The notes beneath the pieces are model-generated. The model did not search any database and had not been told where the DNA came from. It saw only the letters and a program-made list of their open reading frames with translations. The translations under genes and the position numbers were made by a program. A stretch of 64,000 nucleotides of DNA, from NCBI GenBank assembly GCA_018696595.1, contig JABHQW010000005.1, positions 1-64,000 of the forward strand, read 5' to 3'. The stretch comes from Candidatus Woesearchaeota archaeon (GTDB lineage Archaea > Nanobdellota > Nanobdellia > Woesearchaeales > GW2011-AR9). Position 1 is the stretch's first letter; every line of letters starts with the position of its first letter. Of this stretch, positions 17,486-26,149 are shown one piece after another.

Positions 17486-20400
17486 TTAATAATTCTTAAC
17501 TCTGAAAATTAAATAAATACTAGATAGAATTACAATTAACCCAATGATACCCACTAAAACTAATCCCTGGGTTCCTAAATCAGAAAATGTATCTACAGAA
17601 AATGCCCCTGTGATTAAACTAAACATTCCAGATTCTGGTTCGTTTTCTTCTGTCTTAGAATTGTCTGCTTCTAAAATTTCTTGAACTTCAACAGTTTCTT
17701 CAACTAACTTGGTTTCAGGTTCTTCTTCAATCTCTTCAATAGGAGTATCAGCAACTGTTTCAGTTACAGCAGCAGAAGTTACTGTTGTAGATCCTCCACT
17801 ATTAGAACTTCCCCCAGAACCGCCTCCAGATCCGCCTCCAGATCCGCCAGACCCACCACTAGAACTAGAATCACTGGAGTCAGAATCACTACTTGCACAA
17901 GCACTACAACTTCCGCCACAATCTGTTCCCGTTTCATCACCGTTCTGAGAACTGTCTGAACAGGAAGTGAAAGTTACAAAATAAGTGCCAATATTTTGAT
18001 TATTAGAATTGTCAAAAGCGCTAACATTAATTTGATGAACCCCAACATCTTCATTTTCAAACGTAATAGTCCAAGAACATTCTTTAGTTGTGCTGTCAGT
18101 ATCTTCACAATAAGAATCTGTGGGGAAAGTTATGTTGTCAAAAAGAACAGTCAAATCTGAGATGCCAGAATAATCATTTACAGTAACACCTAAAGACATT
18201 GCCCCGTCCCTTTCTAAATGCACTTCAGAATCGTAAACAGTAGAGATTTCAGGACCAATACTTTCGTTAGCAATTATAACAATTTCCCTTGAAACATTCC
18301 CATAAGAATCAGAAACTCCAACACTAACTGTAAAAGTTCCAGCTGAACTATAAATATGACTTGGATTTTGTTCAGTTGAAGTTGTAGAATCACCAAAGTC
18401 CCATAAGTAAGTCAGAGCATCCCCGTCGGAATCAGAAGCGATTGTAGTAAATTGTGTTTCTGCTCCCACCTCAACAACAATATTATCGTCAGGAGCAGTA
18501 ATATTAATTATTGGTAAACGATTTTGAACAATAAAAATAAACAATTCAGAAACCCCAACATTTCCAGCAAAATCTGTTGCATAAAAGCGATAACTAACAA
18601 CCTCTTGATTAGATAAATTACTATTTCCTTCAAAAGAATAATTATAAGTATTATTTGATTCTAGGTCCATCGAATAATTAATCCAAGTCCCAGAAAAATT
18701 TGAAGAGAACAAAACAGCAGAATTATCTAAATTATTATCTGAAACATCAACAGTAAGAATAACAAAATTTTCATTATAAACAATTCCTGGGTCTCGAGTA
18801 ATTGCAGATAAGAAAGGAGTAGCTCTATCCACAGTGAATTGTACCTCTTCTCTCACTGAATTGTTAAAATCGTCTGTGGCAAAAACAAGTAAGGTATAAA
18901 CCCCATCTACTAAAGAAACAGAATCGTTTAGGATAAAATAATTATAAGTTAGATTTGAAAAAGAGTTATTTTGTATCAAAACTCCAGAAGTATTAGTAAT
19001 ATTAAATCCTATAACAGAAAAGAGATCTCCATCCGATAATGTAATATTGAGATTAAAGTCATTATTGTAATATGAATTGTTAGTAGGAAGATTAAAAGTA
19101 ATGATGGTTACGTTATCAGTAACATTCCCTGTATTATTATCTGATTGATTAGACTCTTCAGAAACAATAAAGTCAACAGTTCTTAGTTCAGTAATGTTAA
19201 TATTATTTGCTAAATCAAACCCATATACACGATAATTATAAGTTCCATTGGATAAGTTTGTTTTTGTCAAATAAAAGTTAGCCTCGCTACCAGACATTGA
19301 TTGATTAGTTGAATTAAGCCCATCATCCCATTCTAATACTGCTTGACCAAGATGTTCATTACTAGTAATGTTAATTATAAAGGTAGAGTTTTCTTCGCTT
19401 GCATCCATCGGAGTAGGGTCCACAAAATTAATTCTTGGAATGGTTGCATCTAAAGAAATGATTGCTTGATAAACATCAACCAAAGAAAAGTTCAATTCAT
19501 TTCTATTATCATAAACACTCTTACCAGTAGACTGTAAAATTGATTTTATTTCTGCTGGTGTTAAAGTAGCATTATTAATTTGTTTACTAAACTGTTGTAA
19601 TAACATTGCGGTTCCAGCAACATGGGGAGCAGCCATCGAAGTTCCACTTTTGGTACCAAACTTATCTAAAAGAATTGTAGACTTAATTGCGTGGCCAGGA
19701 GCTAAAACACCGAGAATAGGAGCAGTATTAAACCCAGAAACCTGACCAGATTTGGTTACAGAACCCACTGAAGTAACATTCTCTCCACAAGAAGGAGCAG
19801 TTATTCCCAAAGCACCTTTACTATTTCCCGAAGAAGCATCAACAAAAATTCCTTGTGAAGCCGCCCAACTAGATTTTGCTGCCAAGGGATCATTAGCATC
19901 ACAAGTGGTTAAATAAGGAATTTCATTTCCTTGATTATCAGTTACACCAATACTCATTGTAATTGCAGAAATGTTAAATTTCGATGCATTGTAAACACAC
20001 CAATCAATTGCAGCTAAAGCATAAGCAGTATTTCCAGAACCAGAATCAGAAAAAACTTTCATTGCTACAATTTTTGCTCCTGGGGCGACGCCACGATACT
20101 TTGAATCTTCAGAAGCAACAATTCCTGCGACGTGAGTTCCATGACCATGAACATCTTGAGGATCATTATCATTATTACCAAAATCATAACCCCTAATTAC
20201 TTTTTCACAACTATTATTCAAGAATTCTTCAGTAGTACAACCACCTAAAGCAGAATGAGTATAATCCACACCAGTATCAATGATACAAACCGTTTCTCCG
20301 TTTCCGTCAAGATTAATCCCATTGTAAGTTAAATCGTTAACATCATCCGCATTAATTAAAGAAACAGAATCGTCTAGTGAGAAAGTAATGGGATTGTTAA

Positions 20401-20875
20401 AATCAATTCTTTCAACATTAGAATTTTCTTTAAGTTTCTCTAATCCCTTTTTAGTAATTTCTCCAGCAATAGCGTTAATAGTAATATATTGTTGTTCTAC
20501 TTTTAGTTCTGGTTGTTCAGTAACACCCAAAAAACCTCCTTGTTCTTCCAATTCAAAACCAGACAAAACTTCTTCTTGTTTTTCTTTAATGGCTTCAACA
20601 CGTTCTCCAAGATTTTCTGTTTGAGTTCCTTCGTCCTCTCTCAAGGAGATGATTACAGACACTTTTCCTTCTTGAACCCCAATAGCATTCCCAGTGATTG
20701 AATTGCCTTCCGGATTAGACAAAAGTCTCTCTATTGTAGGATCAACAATAACTTCTGACAAAGGACTGATTTCAGTTTGAGAAGTAAAATCTAAGTTAGC
20801 AACAAAAAAGTTAATGAAGAACAAACTAACAATAAGCAATATTGCTGTTCCAATTACACGCCCTCTTTTATTCAT
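17486..20875 (-). CDS. Secreted subtilisin-like S8 serine protease with PKD domain and C-terminal TM
   Basis: 'VCIIDTGVDYTH', 'DVHGHGTHVAGIVAS', 'GTSMAAPHVAGTAML'; PKD 'DALTYLWDFGDSTTSTEQNPSHIYSSAGTFTVSV'. Confidence 0.92.
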   Translation of the reverse strand: MNKRGRVIGTAILLIVSLFFINFFVANLDFTSQTEISPLSEVIVDPTIERLLSNPEGNSITGNAIGVQEGKVSVIISLREDEGTQTENLGERVEAIKEKQEEVLSGFELEEQGGFLGVTEQPELKVEQQYITINAIAGEITKKGLEKLKENSNVERIDFNNPITFSLDDSVSLINADDVNDLTYNGINLDGNGETVCIIDTGVDYTHSALGGCTTEEFLNNSCEKVIRGYDFGNNDNDPQDVHGHGTHVAGIVASEDSKYRGVAPGAKIVAMKVFSDSGSGNTAYALAAIDWCVYNASKFNISAITMSIGVTDNQGNEIPYLTTCDANDPLAAKSSWAASQGIFVDASSGNSKGALGITAPSCGENVTSVGSVTKSGQVSGFNTAPILGVLAPGHAIKSTILLDKFGTKSGTSMAAPHVAGTAMLLQQFSKQINNATLTPAEIKSILQSTGKSVYDNRNELNFSLVDVYQAIISLDATIPRINFVDPTPMDASEENSTFIINITSNEHLGQAVLEWDDGLNSTNQSMSGSEANFYLTKTNLSNGTYNYRVYGFDLANNINITELRTVDFIVSEESNQSDNNTGNVTDNVTIITFNLPTNNSYYNNDFNLNITLSDGDLFSVIGFNITNTSGVLIQNNSFSNLTYNYFILNDSVSLVDGVYTLLVFATDDFNNSVREEVQFTVDRATPFLSAITRDPGIVYNENFVILTVDVSDNNLDNSAVLFSSNFSGTWINYSMDLESNNTYNYSFEGNSNLSNQEVVSYRFYATDFAGNVGVSELFIFIVQNRLPIINITAPDDNIVVEVGAETQFTTIASDSDGDALTYLWDFGDSTTSTEQNPSHIYSSAGTFTVSVGVSDSYGNVSREIVIIANESIGPEISTVYDSEVHLERDGAMSLGVTVNDYSGISDLTVLFDNITFPTDSYCEDTDSTTKECSWTITFENEDVGVHQINVSAFDNSNNQNIGTYFVTFTSCSDSSQNGDETGTDCGGSCSACASSDSDSSDSSSSGGSGGSGGGSGGGSGGSSNSGGSTTVTSAAVTETVADTPIEEIEEEPETKLVEETVEVQEILEADNSKTEENEPESGMFSLITGAFSVDTFSDLGTQGLVLVGIIGLIVILSSIYLIFRVKNY

Positions 20876-20895
20876 CTTTGATGTTTGTGATTGTT

Positions 20896-21813
20896 TTAAA
20901 TTAACATTAAGCCGTTATTATTTTCTAACAATATAGCCCCAATGCCCTTGCCTAAGTTAAATGAAAGATCTGTAAATACTTGTGACAAGACGTCTAAGAG
21001 TCCCACTTCCTTTTGATACACTAAAAAGTTAACCTCTTCTAGACCATAAGTTTCTTGAATATATTCTTTAGCAATTTCTTTATCTCCCAGTTGATCAATC
21101 AATCCCAAGTCAAGTGCTTCCACTCCTAAAAAGATTTCTCCAGTTGCTAGTTTTTCCACTTGACTTTTCTCAAGATTTCTATTATTGGCAATCTCTTCAA
21201 TGAAATAATCATGAATTTTATTTATTTTACCTTGAAGATATTTCTCTTCATCCTCAGTTAACTTCTTAAATGGAGTGCCAACATCTTTTTTGTCACCTGC
21301 AACTAATCTTTGATAACTAATACCGTATTTATCCATTAGGTCACTAAATTCCATATAAGAAGATAACACACCTATGCTTCCAGTAATAGACATCTTGTTA
21401 GCAATAATATGATCTGTTGCAGAAGCAACCCAATAACCACCAGAAGCCCCAGCTTCTCTAATTAAAGAAACAGTTGGCTTTTTTGTTCTTTTAATTGCTG
21501 TAGCAATTTCGTCAGTAGCAACTGCACTACCGCCTGGAGAATTAATTTCAATTAGTATTACTTCAATCTGTTCATTCTCTGCAGCAGATTCTATGAATCT
21601 TACGATGTCTTTAGAGGAGATTGTACTTGATCCTAGATAACTCGCCCCATTACCAGTAATTGTTCCTTCTACTGAAATCAAAGCCACGTTCTCTGCTTCA
21701 TAGTTTATGAAAGATGAGAATAATGGAATTACAATGAAACCAACAATGATTACAGACAATACTGCAAGAAATATAGGTACTACTAGACTTTTCTTTTGTT
21801 TCCTCTTTTTCAT
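20896..21813 (-). CDS. sppA: Signal peptide peptidase SppA (S49 family)
   Basis: 'EVILIEINSPGGSAVATDEIA', 'REAGASGGYWVASATDHIIANKMSITGSIGV'. Confidence 0.92.
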   Translation of the reverse strand: MKKRKQKKSLVVPIFLAVLSVIIVGFIVIPLFSSFINYEAENVALISVEGTITGNGASYLGSSTISSKDIVRFIESAAENEQIEVILIEINSPGGSAVATDEIATAIKRTKKPTVSLIREAGASGGYWVASATDHIIANKMSITGSIGVLSSYMEFSDLMDKYGISYQRLVAGDKKDVGTPFKKLTEDEEKYLQGKINKIHDYFIEEIANNRNLEKSQVEKLATGEIFLGVEALDLGLIDQLGDKEIAKEYIQETYGLEEVNFLVYQKEVGLLDVLSQVFTDLSFNLGKGIGAILLENNNGLMLI

Positions 21814-21880
21814 TATAAGAATAAAATGTAAAAAGTATATAAATCTTGTTGTTAAAATAAAATCAATTAAGTTATTAAAT

Positions 21881-22513
21881 TTAAGAATGATATCGGTCCC
21901 TAGCTTTTGGATGAGAGGCTAGAACAATAATTTTCGCATTCCCGGAATCACCCTCTACTTTATCAGTAATATCTTCAACTGCAAAGTCCATATTTCTAGT
22001 TAAAACTTTTTTTAAGTATCCGCGAGAAACATTTAAAGTATCAGCTAACTTTGTTTGACTAACATCAGAATCATAACCACACAACCCAGCAAGTTGATCT
22101 TTTCCAATACTGTAAGCCGGCAAGATCTGATCTGGCTTCCAGGTCCATTCTGGACAACTTAACTCGTCTGCAACTTCAGTTAAGACTGAAACTAAACGAG
22201 ATTCTCCATGAACACAATGTAATTCAATCCTAGTAAGGAGATTATTTCGTTCATATGTTGGGGGATGAACTTCTTGATGGTCATTCTCCATCCCTAAAAT
22301 AACTGTCTTTCGAGGATCATCAATAACGGCCAGTGCTGTATAATAAATTGTTTCAAATTCATCATCAACATCCTCACCATGTTCAATTTTCTCGTACCAT
22401 AAACCCCTATGATGTAATTCACTAATAAGGTTCTGCATTCCTTGTGTTTTTTCTTCAATAGTATAGCCAGTTAATAAAACGACTCTCCCTGGTCTAATTA
22501 TATCTTTATCCAT
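21881..22513 (-). CDS. Hypothetical protein with possible C-terminal HTH
   Basis: 'VSQTKLADTLNVSRGYLKKVL' HTH-like. Confidence 0.55.
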   Translation of the reverse strand: MDKDIIRPGRVVLLTGYTIEEKTQGMQNLISELHHRGLWYEKIEHGEDVDDEFETIYYTALAVIDDPRKTVILGMENDHQEVHPPTYERNNLLTRIELHCVHGESRLVSVLTEVADELSCPEWTWKPDQILPAYSIGKDQLAGLCGYDSDVSQTKLADTLNVSRGYLKKVLTRNMDFAVEDITDKVEGDSGNAKIIVLASHPKARDRYHS

Positions 22514-22581
22514 GATTAGAATGTGTTTTGTGTTTAGTTATAAATATTGTTTAACTAGAAGATATAGGTCAGGAAGAAAAG

Positions 22582-23073
22582 TTATAAAGATTTTAACAAA
22601 GCATCCATGGCAGAAACTACACCTGGGCGCTCTTTTCTAGCAGGAAAAATATGAAAATGTAAATGGTCAATTGTTTGGCCCGCTTCTTTTCCTCGATTCC
22701 CCCCAGAGTTATATCCAGTGGGCATAATTCTTAAATCAGGATGACTAAGCATCTTCTCAGCACAATGGCCAGCTTTTTCAAAAGATGGTTTTTGTTTAAC
22801 CATTTCATAAAAAGCAACAACTCTTTCAACATCTGTGTCATAAATCCTTTGTAGTTCTTCAAAAGCCTCGGGAATAGCACATAAAAGCCCCCTTGATTCC
22901 ATACTACCTAGTTCTCTTAAATCTTCAACATGTCTCCTTGGAAAAACAAGTAATTGCCCTGGAATAATTGGATCAAACGTTAATATTGCACCAGCATGTT
23001 GGTTCTCGTAGATTAAAGTGCCATTCTGTTTCCAAATAGCATAATCATCGCAAAAAATATCTTTCTGATCCAT
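22582..23073 (-). CDS. HIT-family hydrolase
   Basis: 'PIIPGQLLVFPRRHVEDLREL' and 'AGQTIDHLHFHIFPARK'. Confidence 0.85.
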   Translation of the reverse strand: MDQKDIFCDDYAIWKQNGTLIYENQHAGAILTFDPIIPGQLLVFPRRHVEDLRELGSMESRGLLCAIPEAFEELQRIYDTDVERVVAFYEMVKQKPSFEKAGHCAEKMLSHPDLRIMPTGYNSGGNRGKEAGQTIDHLHFHIFPARKERPGVVSAMDALLKSL

Positions 23074-23120
23074 AAATATTCAAAACCAGGGTGTTTTTAT
23101 AAAGTTTAGTTAGAAAAATG

Positions 23121-23205
23121 TAGCCCCGTTCAGACACCAATTGAATAACTATTCACAAATAAGGGCCTACTTGTAGGGACTCGAACCATCTGGATTGACT
23201 CCTTT
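23121..23205 (-). other. tRNA-like 3' remnant / possible att region
   Basis: Minus strand GGAGTCAATCCAGATGGTTCGAGTCCCTACAAGTAGGCCC...GAACGGGGCTA; TTCGAGT T-loop signature but stems do not complete. Confidence 0.35.
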
Positions 23206-23480
23206 TTTATGTATGTAGAAATTGATTGAGATTTATAAATCTTTGCAGAAATATTAGTTTCGTATATAGAAATTAGTGTTTTTTAAAATTGTCAAATTGA
23301 TTATAAAAATTCTGTATGTGGTTAATTTTTTGATTTCTTTAATTCTTGAAAAAGTCTGAATTTTTTCACCATACAAAACCACATTTTTTCACTAAAAATA
23401 GGCATTTTCTCGTCGATAAAAAGATTTTTATAGAAGTTATACTCTTAATCAATTTATTACTTTTTTGATGGAAAAATAAA

Positions 23481-23621
23481 ATGAAAAATAAACAAATGAT
23501 TTTCAAGCTGGAAATGGACTTATACGAAAGAGTAAGAAGTCAAGCTTTCCGAAGAAGGACAAGTATGTCTGAATTATGCAGAAAATCGTTAAGTTGTTTT
23601 TTGGAGAATATTGATGACTAA
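23481..23621 (+). CDS. Small ribbon-helix-helix protein
   Basis: MKNKQMIFKLEMDLYERVRSQAFRRRTSMSELCRKSLSCFLENIDD (manual translation). Confidence 0.6.
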   Translation: MKNKQMIFKLEMDLYERVRSQAFRRRTSMSELCRKSLSCFLENIDD

Positions 23622-23739
23622 AACATTAATTGATGAGCTACAACTTATTGAAAAGAATATATATCTTAATAGAATTCGTTCTAATCGTAGTTTAAGGCCC
23701 CTAGAGAAAAATTCAAAGGAAGGTGGGGATTTATCATGA
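23614..23739 (+). CDS. Small hypothetical protein, overlapping neighbours
   Basis: MTKTLIDELQLIEKNIYLNRIRSNRSLRPLEKNSKEGGDLS; ATGA-type overlap with the next ORF. Confidence 0.4.
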   Translation: MTKTLIDELQLIEKNIYLNRIRSNRSLRPLEKNSKEGGDLS

Positions 23740-23975
23740 GAATTACACCTCTAAAAGCTGTTAGACTCAAATGTCTTGAAGATTGTATGTGTGGTGCTTT
23801 TAATGAAGTTAAAGCATGTTCAAGTATTTCTTGTAACTTATGGAAATTCAGATTAAATAAACACCCATTCACTAAAAAAAATAGAAATGATCCTTTCTTA
23901 CAAGAATCTAATTTTGAAGGATTGGAAAATAAATCTGCTAAGGAAGTGATAAAAATTATTGAAAATAAGAAATAG
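23736..23975 (+). CDS. Small Cys-containing hypothetical protein
   Basis: 'CLEDCMCGAFNEVKACSSISCNLW'; ATGA overlap. Confidence 0.5.
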   Translation: MRITPLKAVRLKCLEDCMCGAFNEVKACSSISCNLWKFRLNKHPFTKKNRNDPFLQESNFEGLENKSAKEVIKIIENKK

Positions 23976-24043
23976 ATTGTAGACGAGATGATTAGTATAC
24001 GAAACTCCAAAGTGTTTGAAGGAGGAATTGAAAAGGATTAAAA

Positions 24044-24235
24044 ATGGAAATAATCAAGATTGTATGGAAAGATAATGGAAAAACAAAGATTGCTAAAGGT
24101 AGTCTTATTGAAGAAGATAATTCATTTATCACCGTAGCATCTGAAAGTGGGGATAACATTTCTGTTTCAAAATCATTTATTGTTTCTATAAAGAGATACA
24201 ATAAAATATTTGAGAAAGGTGATTCAAATGCCTGA
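24044..24235 (+). CDS. Small hypothetical protein
   Basis: ORF track. Confidence 0.5.
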   Translation: MEIIKIVWKDNGKTKIAKGSLIEEDNSFITVASESGDNISVSKSFIVSIKRYNKIFEKGDSNA

Positions 24236-25190
24236 CTCAATACAAATAATGTCTCTTAGAAATCTTATTGAAAGTGATATTCCAGAGCCAGAATGGTGGG
24301 TTAAAGATATTTTACCGAAAAGAGGAACTACTATTATAGGGGGCGATAGTGGAAATAAAAAAACATTTCTTGCATTAGAAATTGCAATTAAATGTAGTAC
24401 TGGGGGAGATTTTCTTGATATGTTTGAATGTAAAAAAGCTAAAGTTCTATATATTGATGAAGAGAATGATAAATCTTTAATTAAATCAAGAATGATAAAA
24501 TTATTGAAAGGAAATCAAATATATGAAATTCCCAATCTTCTTGCTTTTGCTTTTGGAAATCAATTAAAATTAAATAAAAAAGGTAAAGGTTTATTAGATA
24601 AATTATTAACTGAATATAAACCAGATATAGTAATCTTGGATTCTATGGTTCGTTTTATTGAGGGGGATGAAGATAGGTCTTCAGATGTAAAAAAGAATAC
24701 TGGCGTTTTGAAATTTTTAACAAATAAACATAATTGTAGCTTTCTTGTATTGCATCATACTACTAAAAGAAAACCTGGAAGTAAACATTCTCTTAGAGGA
24801 TCAGGGGAATTTTCAGCATTTGTTGATTTATTGATAATGGTGAGTGGAACTGTTAACTTAAAGCTTAAACAAGAAAAAAATAGATATGATGGTGCAGTCG
24901 AGATTGGAGGATTTGAATTAATTGATTGTGAAAACAATGGTTTGAAAGTTGTTTCCATTGAAATTGATAAAAATACAAAGACTAAATTTGAGCAATCAAA
25001 AGAGATAATACCCAAATGGATTTCAGAAAAGAAAGTGTCACAGAAAGTATCTTTTAATGATATTTGGAAATATATGGAATCAAAAGGGTTCAAGAGAAGT
25101 TTAATTTCTAAAGCTCTTAAAACAATTAGTGAAGAAGGAATATTAGTCAAACATAAACATGGAATTTATGAAATTCCAAAATCCAATTGA
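24228..25190 (+). CDS. RepA/AAA_25-like RecA-fold ATPase with C-terminal winged-helix-like region (start set at MPDSIQ)
   Basis: 'GTTIIGGDSGNKKTFLALEIAIKCSTGGDF', 'VLYIDEENDKSLIKSRM', 'PDIVILDSMVRF', 'SFLVLHHTTK'. Confidence 0.75.
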   Translation: MPDSIQIMSLRNLIESDIPEPEWWVKDILPKRGTTIIGGDSGNKKTFLALEIAIKCSTGGDFLDMFECKKAKVLYIDEENDKSLIKSRMIKLLKGNQIYEIPNLLAFAFGNQLKLNKKGKGLLDKLLTEYKPDIVILDSMVRFIEGDEDRSSDVKKNTGVLKFLTNKHNCSFLVLHHTTKRKPGSKHSLRGSGEFSAFVDLLIMVSGTVNLKLKQEKNRYDGAVEIGGFELIDCENNGLKVVSIEIDKNTKTKFEQSKEIIPKWISEKKVSQKVSFNDIWKYMESKGFKRSLISKALKTISEEGILVKHKHGIYEIPKSN

Positions 25191-25204
25191 TATAAGGACA
25201 TAGG

Positions 25205-25249
25205 TTGGAAAACTTTTAACCCTTAAGGGTGTTAAAAGTAATTTTCCAA
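25205..25249. repeat. Inverted repeat just downstream of repA-like gene
   Basis: TTGGAAAA CTTTTAAC CCTTAAGGGT GTTAAAAG TAA TTTTCCAA. Confidence 0.7.
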
Positions 25250-25283
25250 TATTCCAAATTCCAGATGTTTCAAATTAAGAGGA

Positions 25284-25703
25284 TTGGATTTTGGATTTTT
25301 AATTAAGCGAGGTAAAACTAAAATGGGAAGATATGTAACAGGAGATTGGAAATGGAAATTTGAATTAGGTGAACAAAATAGTTCATTTGGTAGAATAATG
25401 GAACAAATTTGTATGAACTGTAGCAAATGCAATTGTAAAAGAGAAGGGCCAACTAATATTCGTGGTGAATTGAGTGAAAAAATAGAATTAGATATAAAAG
25501 ACCCAAAGGAGTTCATCAATTCTTGTATGAAATTCATTGGTAACTTTAAAAGAAAACGTCTAGAAGAGAAATATATCTCTAAACATGGTGACTTGATATT
25601 CGAGAAAGAATATTGGGACAAACTAATGATTAGAACTTTCTTAAAAGATATGAAAGAAGATTTGTACTATAAAGAAATTTTGCATTTTTATGTGGAACAT
25701 TAA
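25284..25703 (+). CDS. Hypothetical protein with Cys cluster
   Basis: 'CMNCSKCNCKREGP'. Confidence 0.5.
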   Translation: MDFGFLIKRGKTKMGRYVTGDWKWKFELGEQNSSFGRIMEQICMNCSKCNCKREGPTNIRGELSEKIELDIKDPKEFINSCMKFIGNFKRKRLEEKYISKHGDLIFEKEYWDKLMIRTFLKDMKEDLYYKEILHFYVEH

Positions 25704-26085
25704 TTTGATATTTAATGATGACCTATAAATTGGAAATTTTCACAAAAGATATATTTCGCCCACCTCATTATATTAAAGGTTCAAAATTGCAAGTTTTTAG
25801 TAACCATTGTAAGTTCTTAATATTTCTAAACTTTTAGTAAAATGGATGATTTATTTTTTTGAAATGTCTTCAATAGGTTATATTATTTATTGAAAAATAT
25901 TATAGTTAATATAAACTATTATTTGGGCCATTTTTTATAAAAATAAATGACTCATTTTAGCTCCAATCAATATTTATAATGTTATATATAACAAAACCTA
26001 AAATAATGGTTAGTTTCCTTACTAGAAAGGCAATTTTAGTGAAAAATTTATTGATTTTAAGTCATTTTGTATGGCAAAACGAGTG

Positions 26086-26105
26086 GGATCTATATTTTTA
26101 GATCC
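26086..26105. promoter_or_regulatory. Palindromic operator candidate 1
   Basis: GGATCTA-TATTTT-TAGATCC. Confidence 0.65.
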
Positions 26106-26118
26106 AAAAAACCAAAAC

Positions 26119-26128
26119 CTTTATATAA
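26119..26128 (+). promoter_or_regulatory. Archaeal TATA box candidate of BREX operon
   Basis: tttatataag about 25 nt before ATG at 26150, consistent with a leaderless transcript. Confidence 0.55.
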
Positions 26129-26148
26129 GGATCTACATTTATAGATCT
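26129..26148. promoter_or_regulatory. Palindromic operator candidate 2
   Basis: GGATCTA-CATTTA-TAGATCT, ends 1 nt before the ATG. Confidence 0.65.
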
Positions 26149-26149
26149 C

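Noticed and set aside
17709-17948. Plus-strand ORF rich in Pro/Glu/Leu
   Set aside because: Antisense to the Ser/Gly-rich linker of the subtilase; low-complexity mirror ORF.
23120-23170. Permuted tRNA (3' half preceding 5' half)
   Set aside because: GTAGGCCC/GGGGCTAC could be an acceptor stem, but no D-arm or anticodon arm follows.
24755-25150. Minus-strand 131-aa ORF
   Set aside because: Antisense to the RepA-like ATPase.
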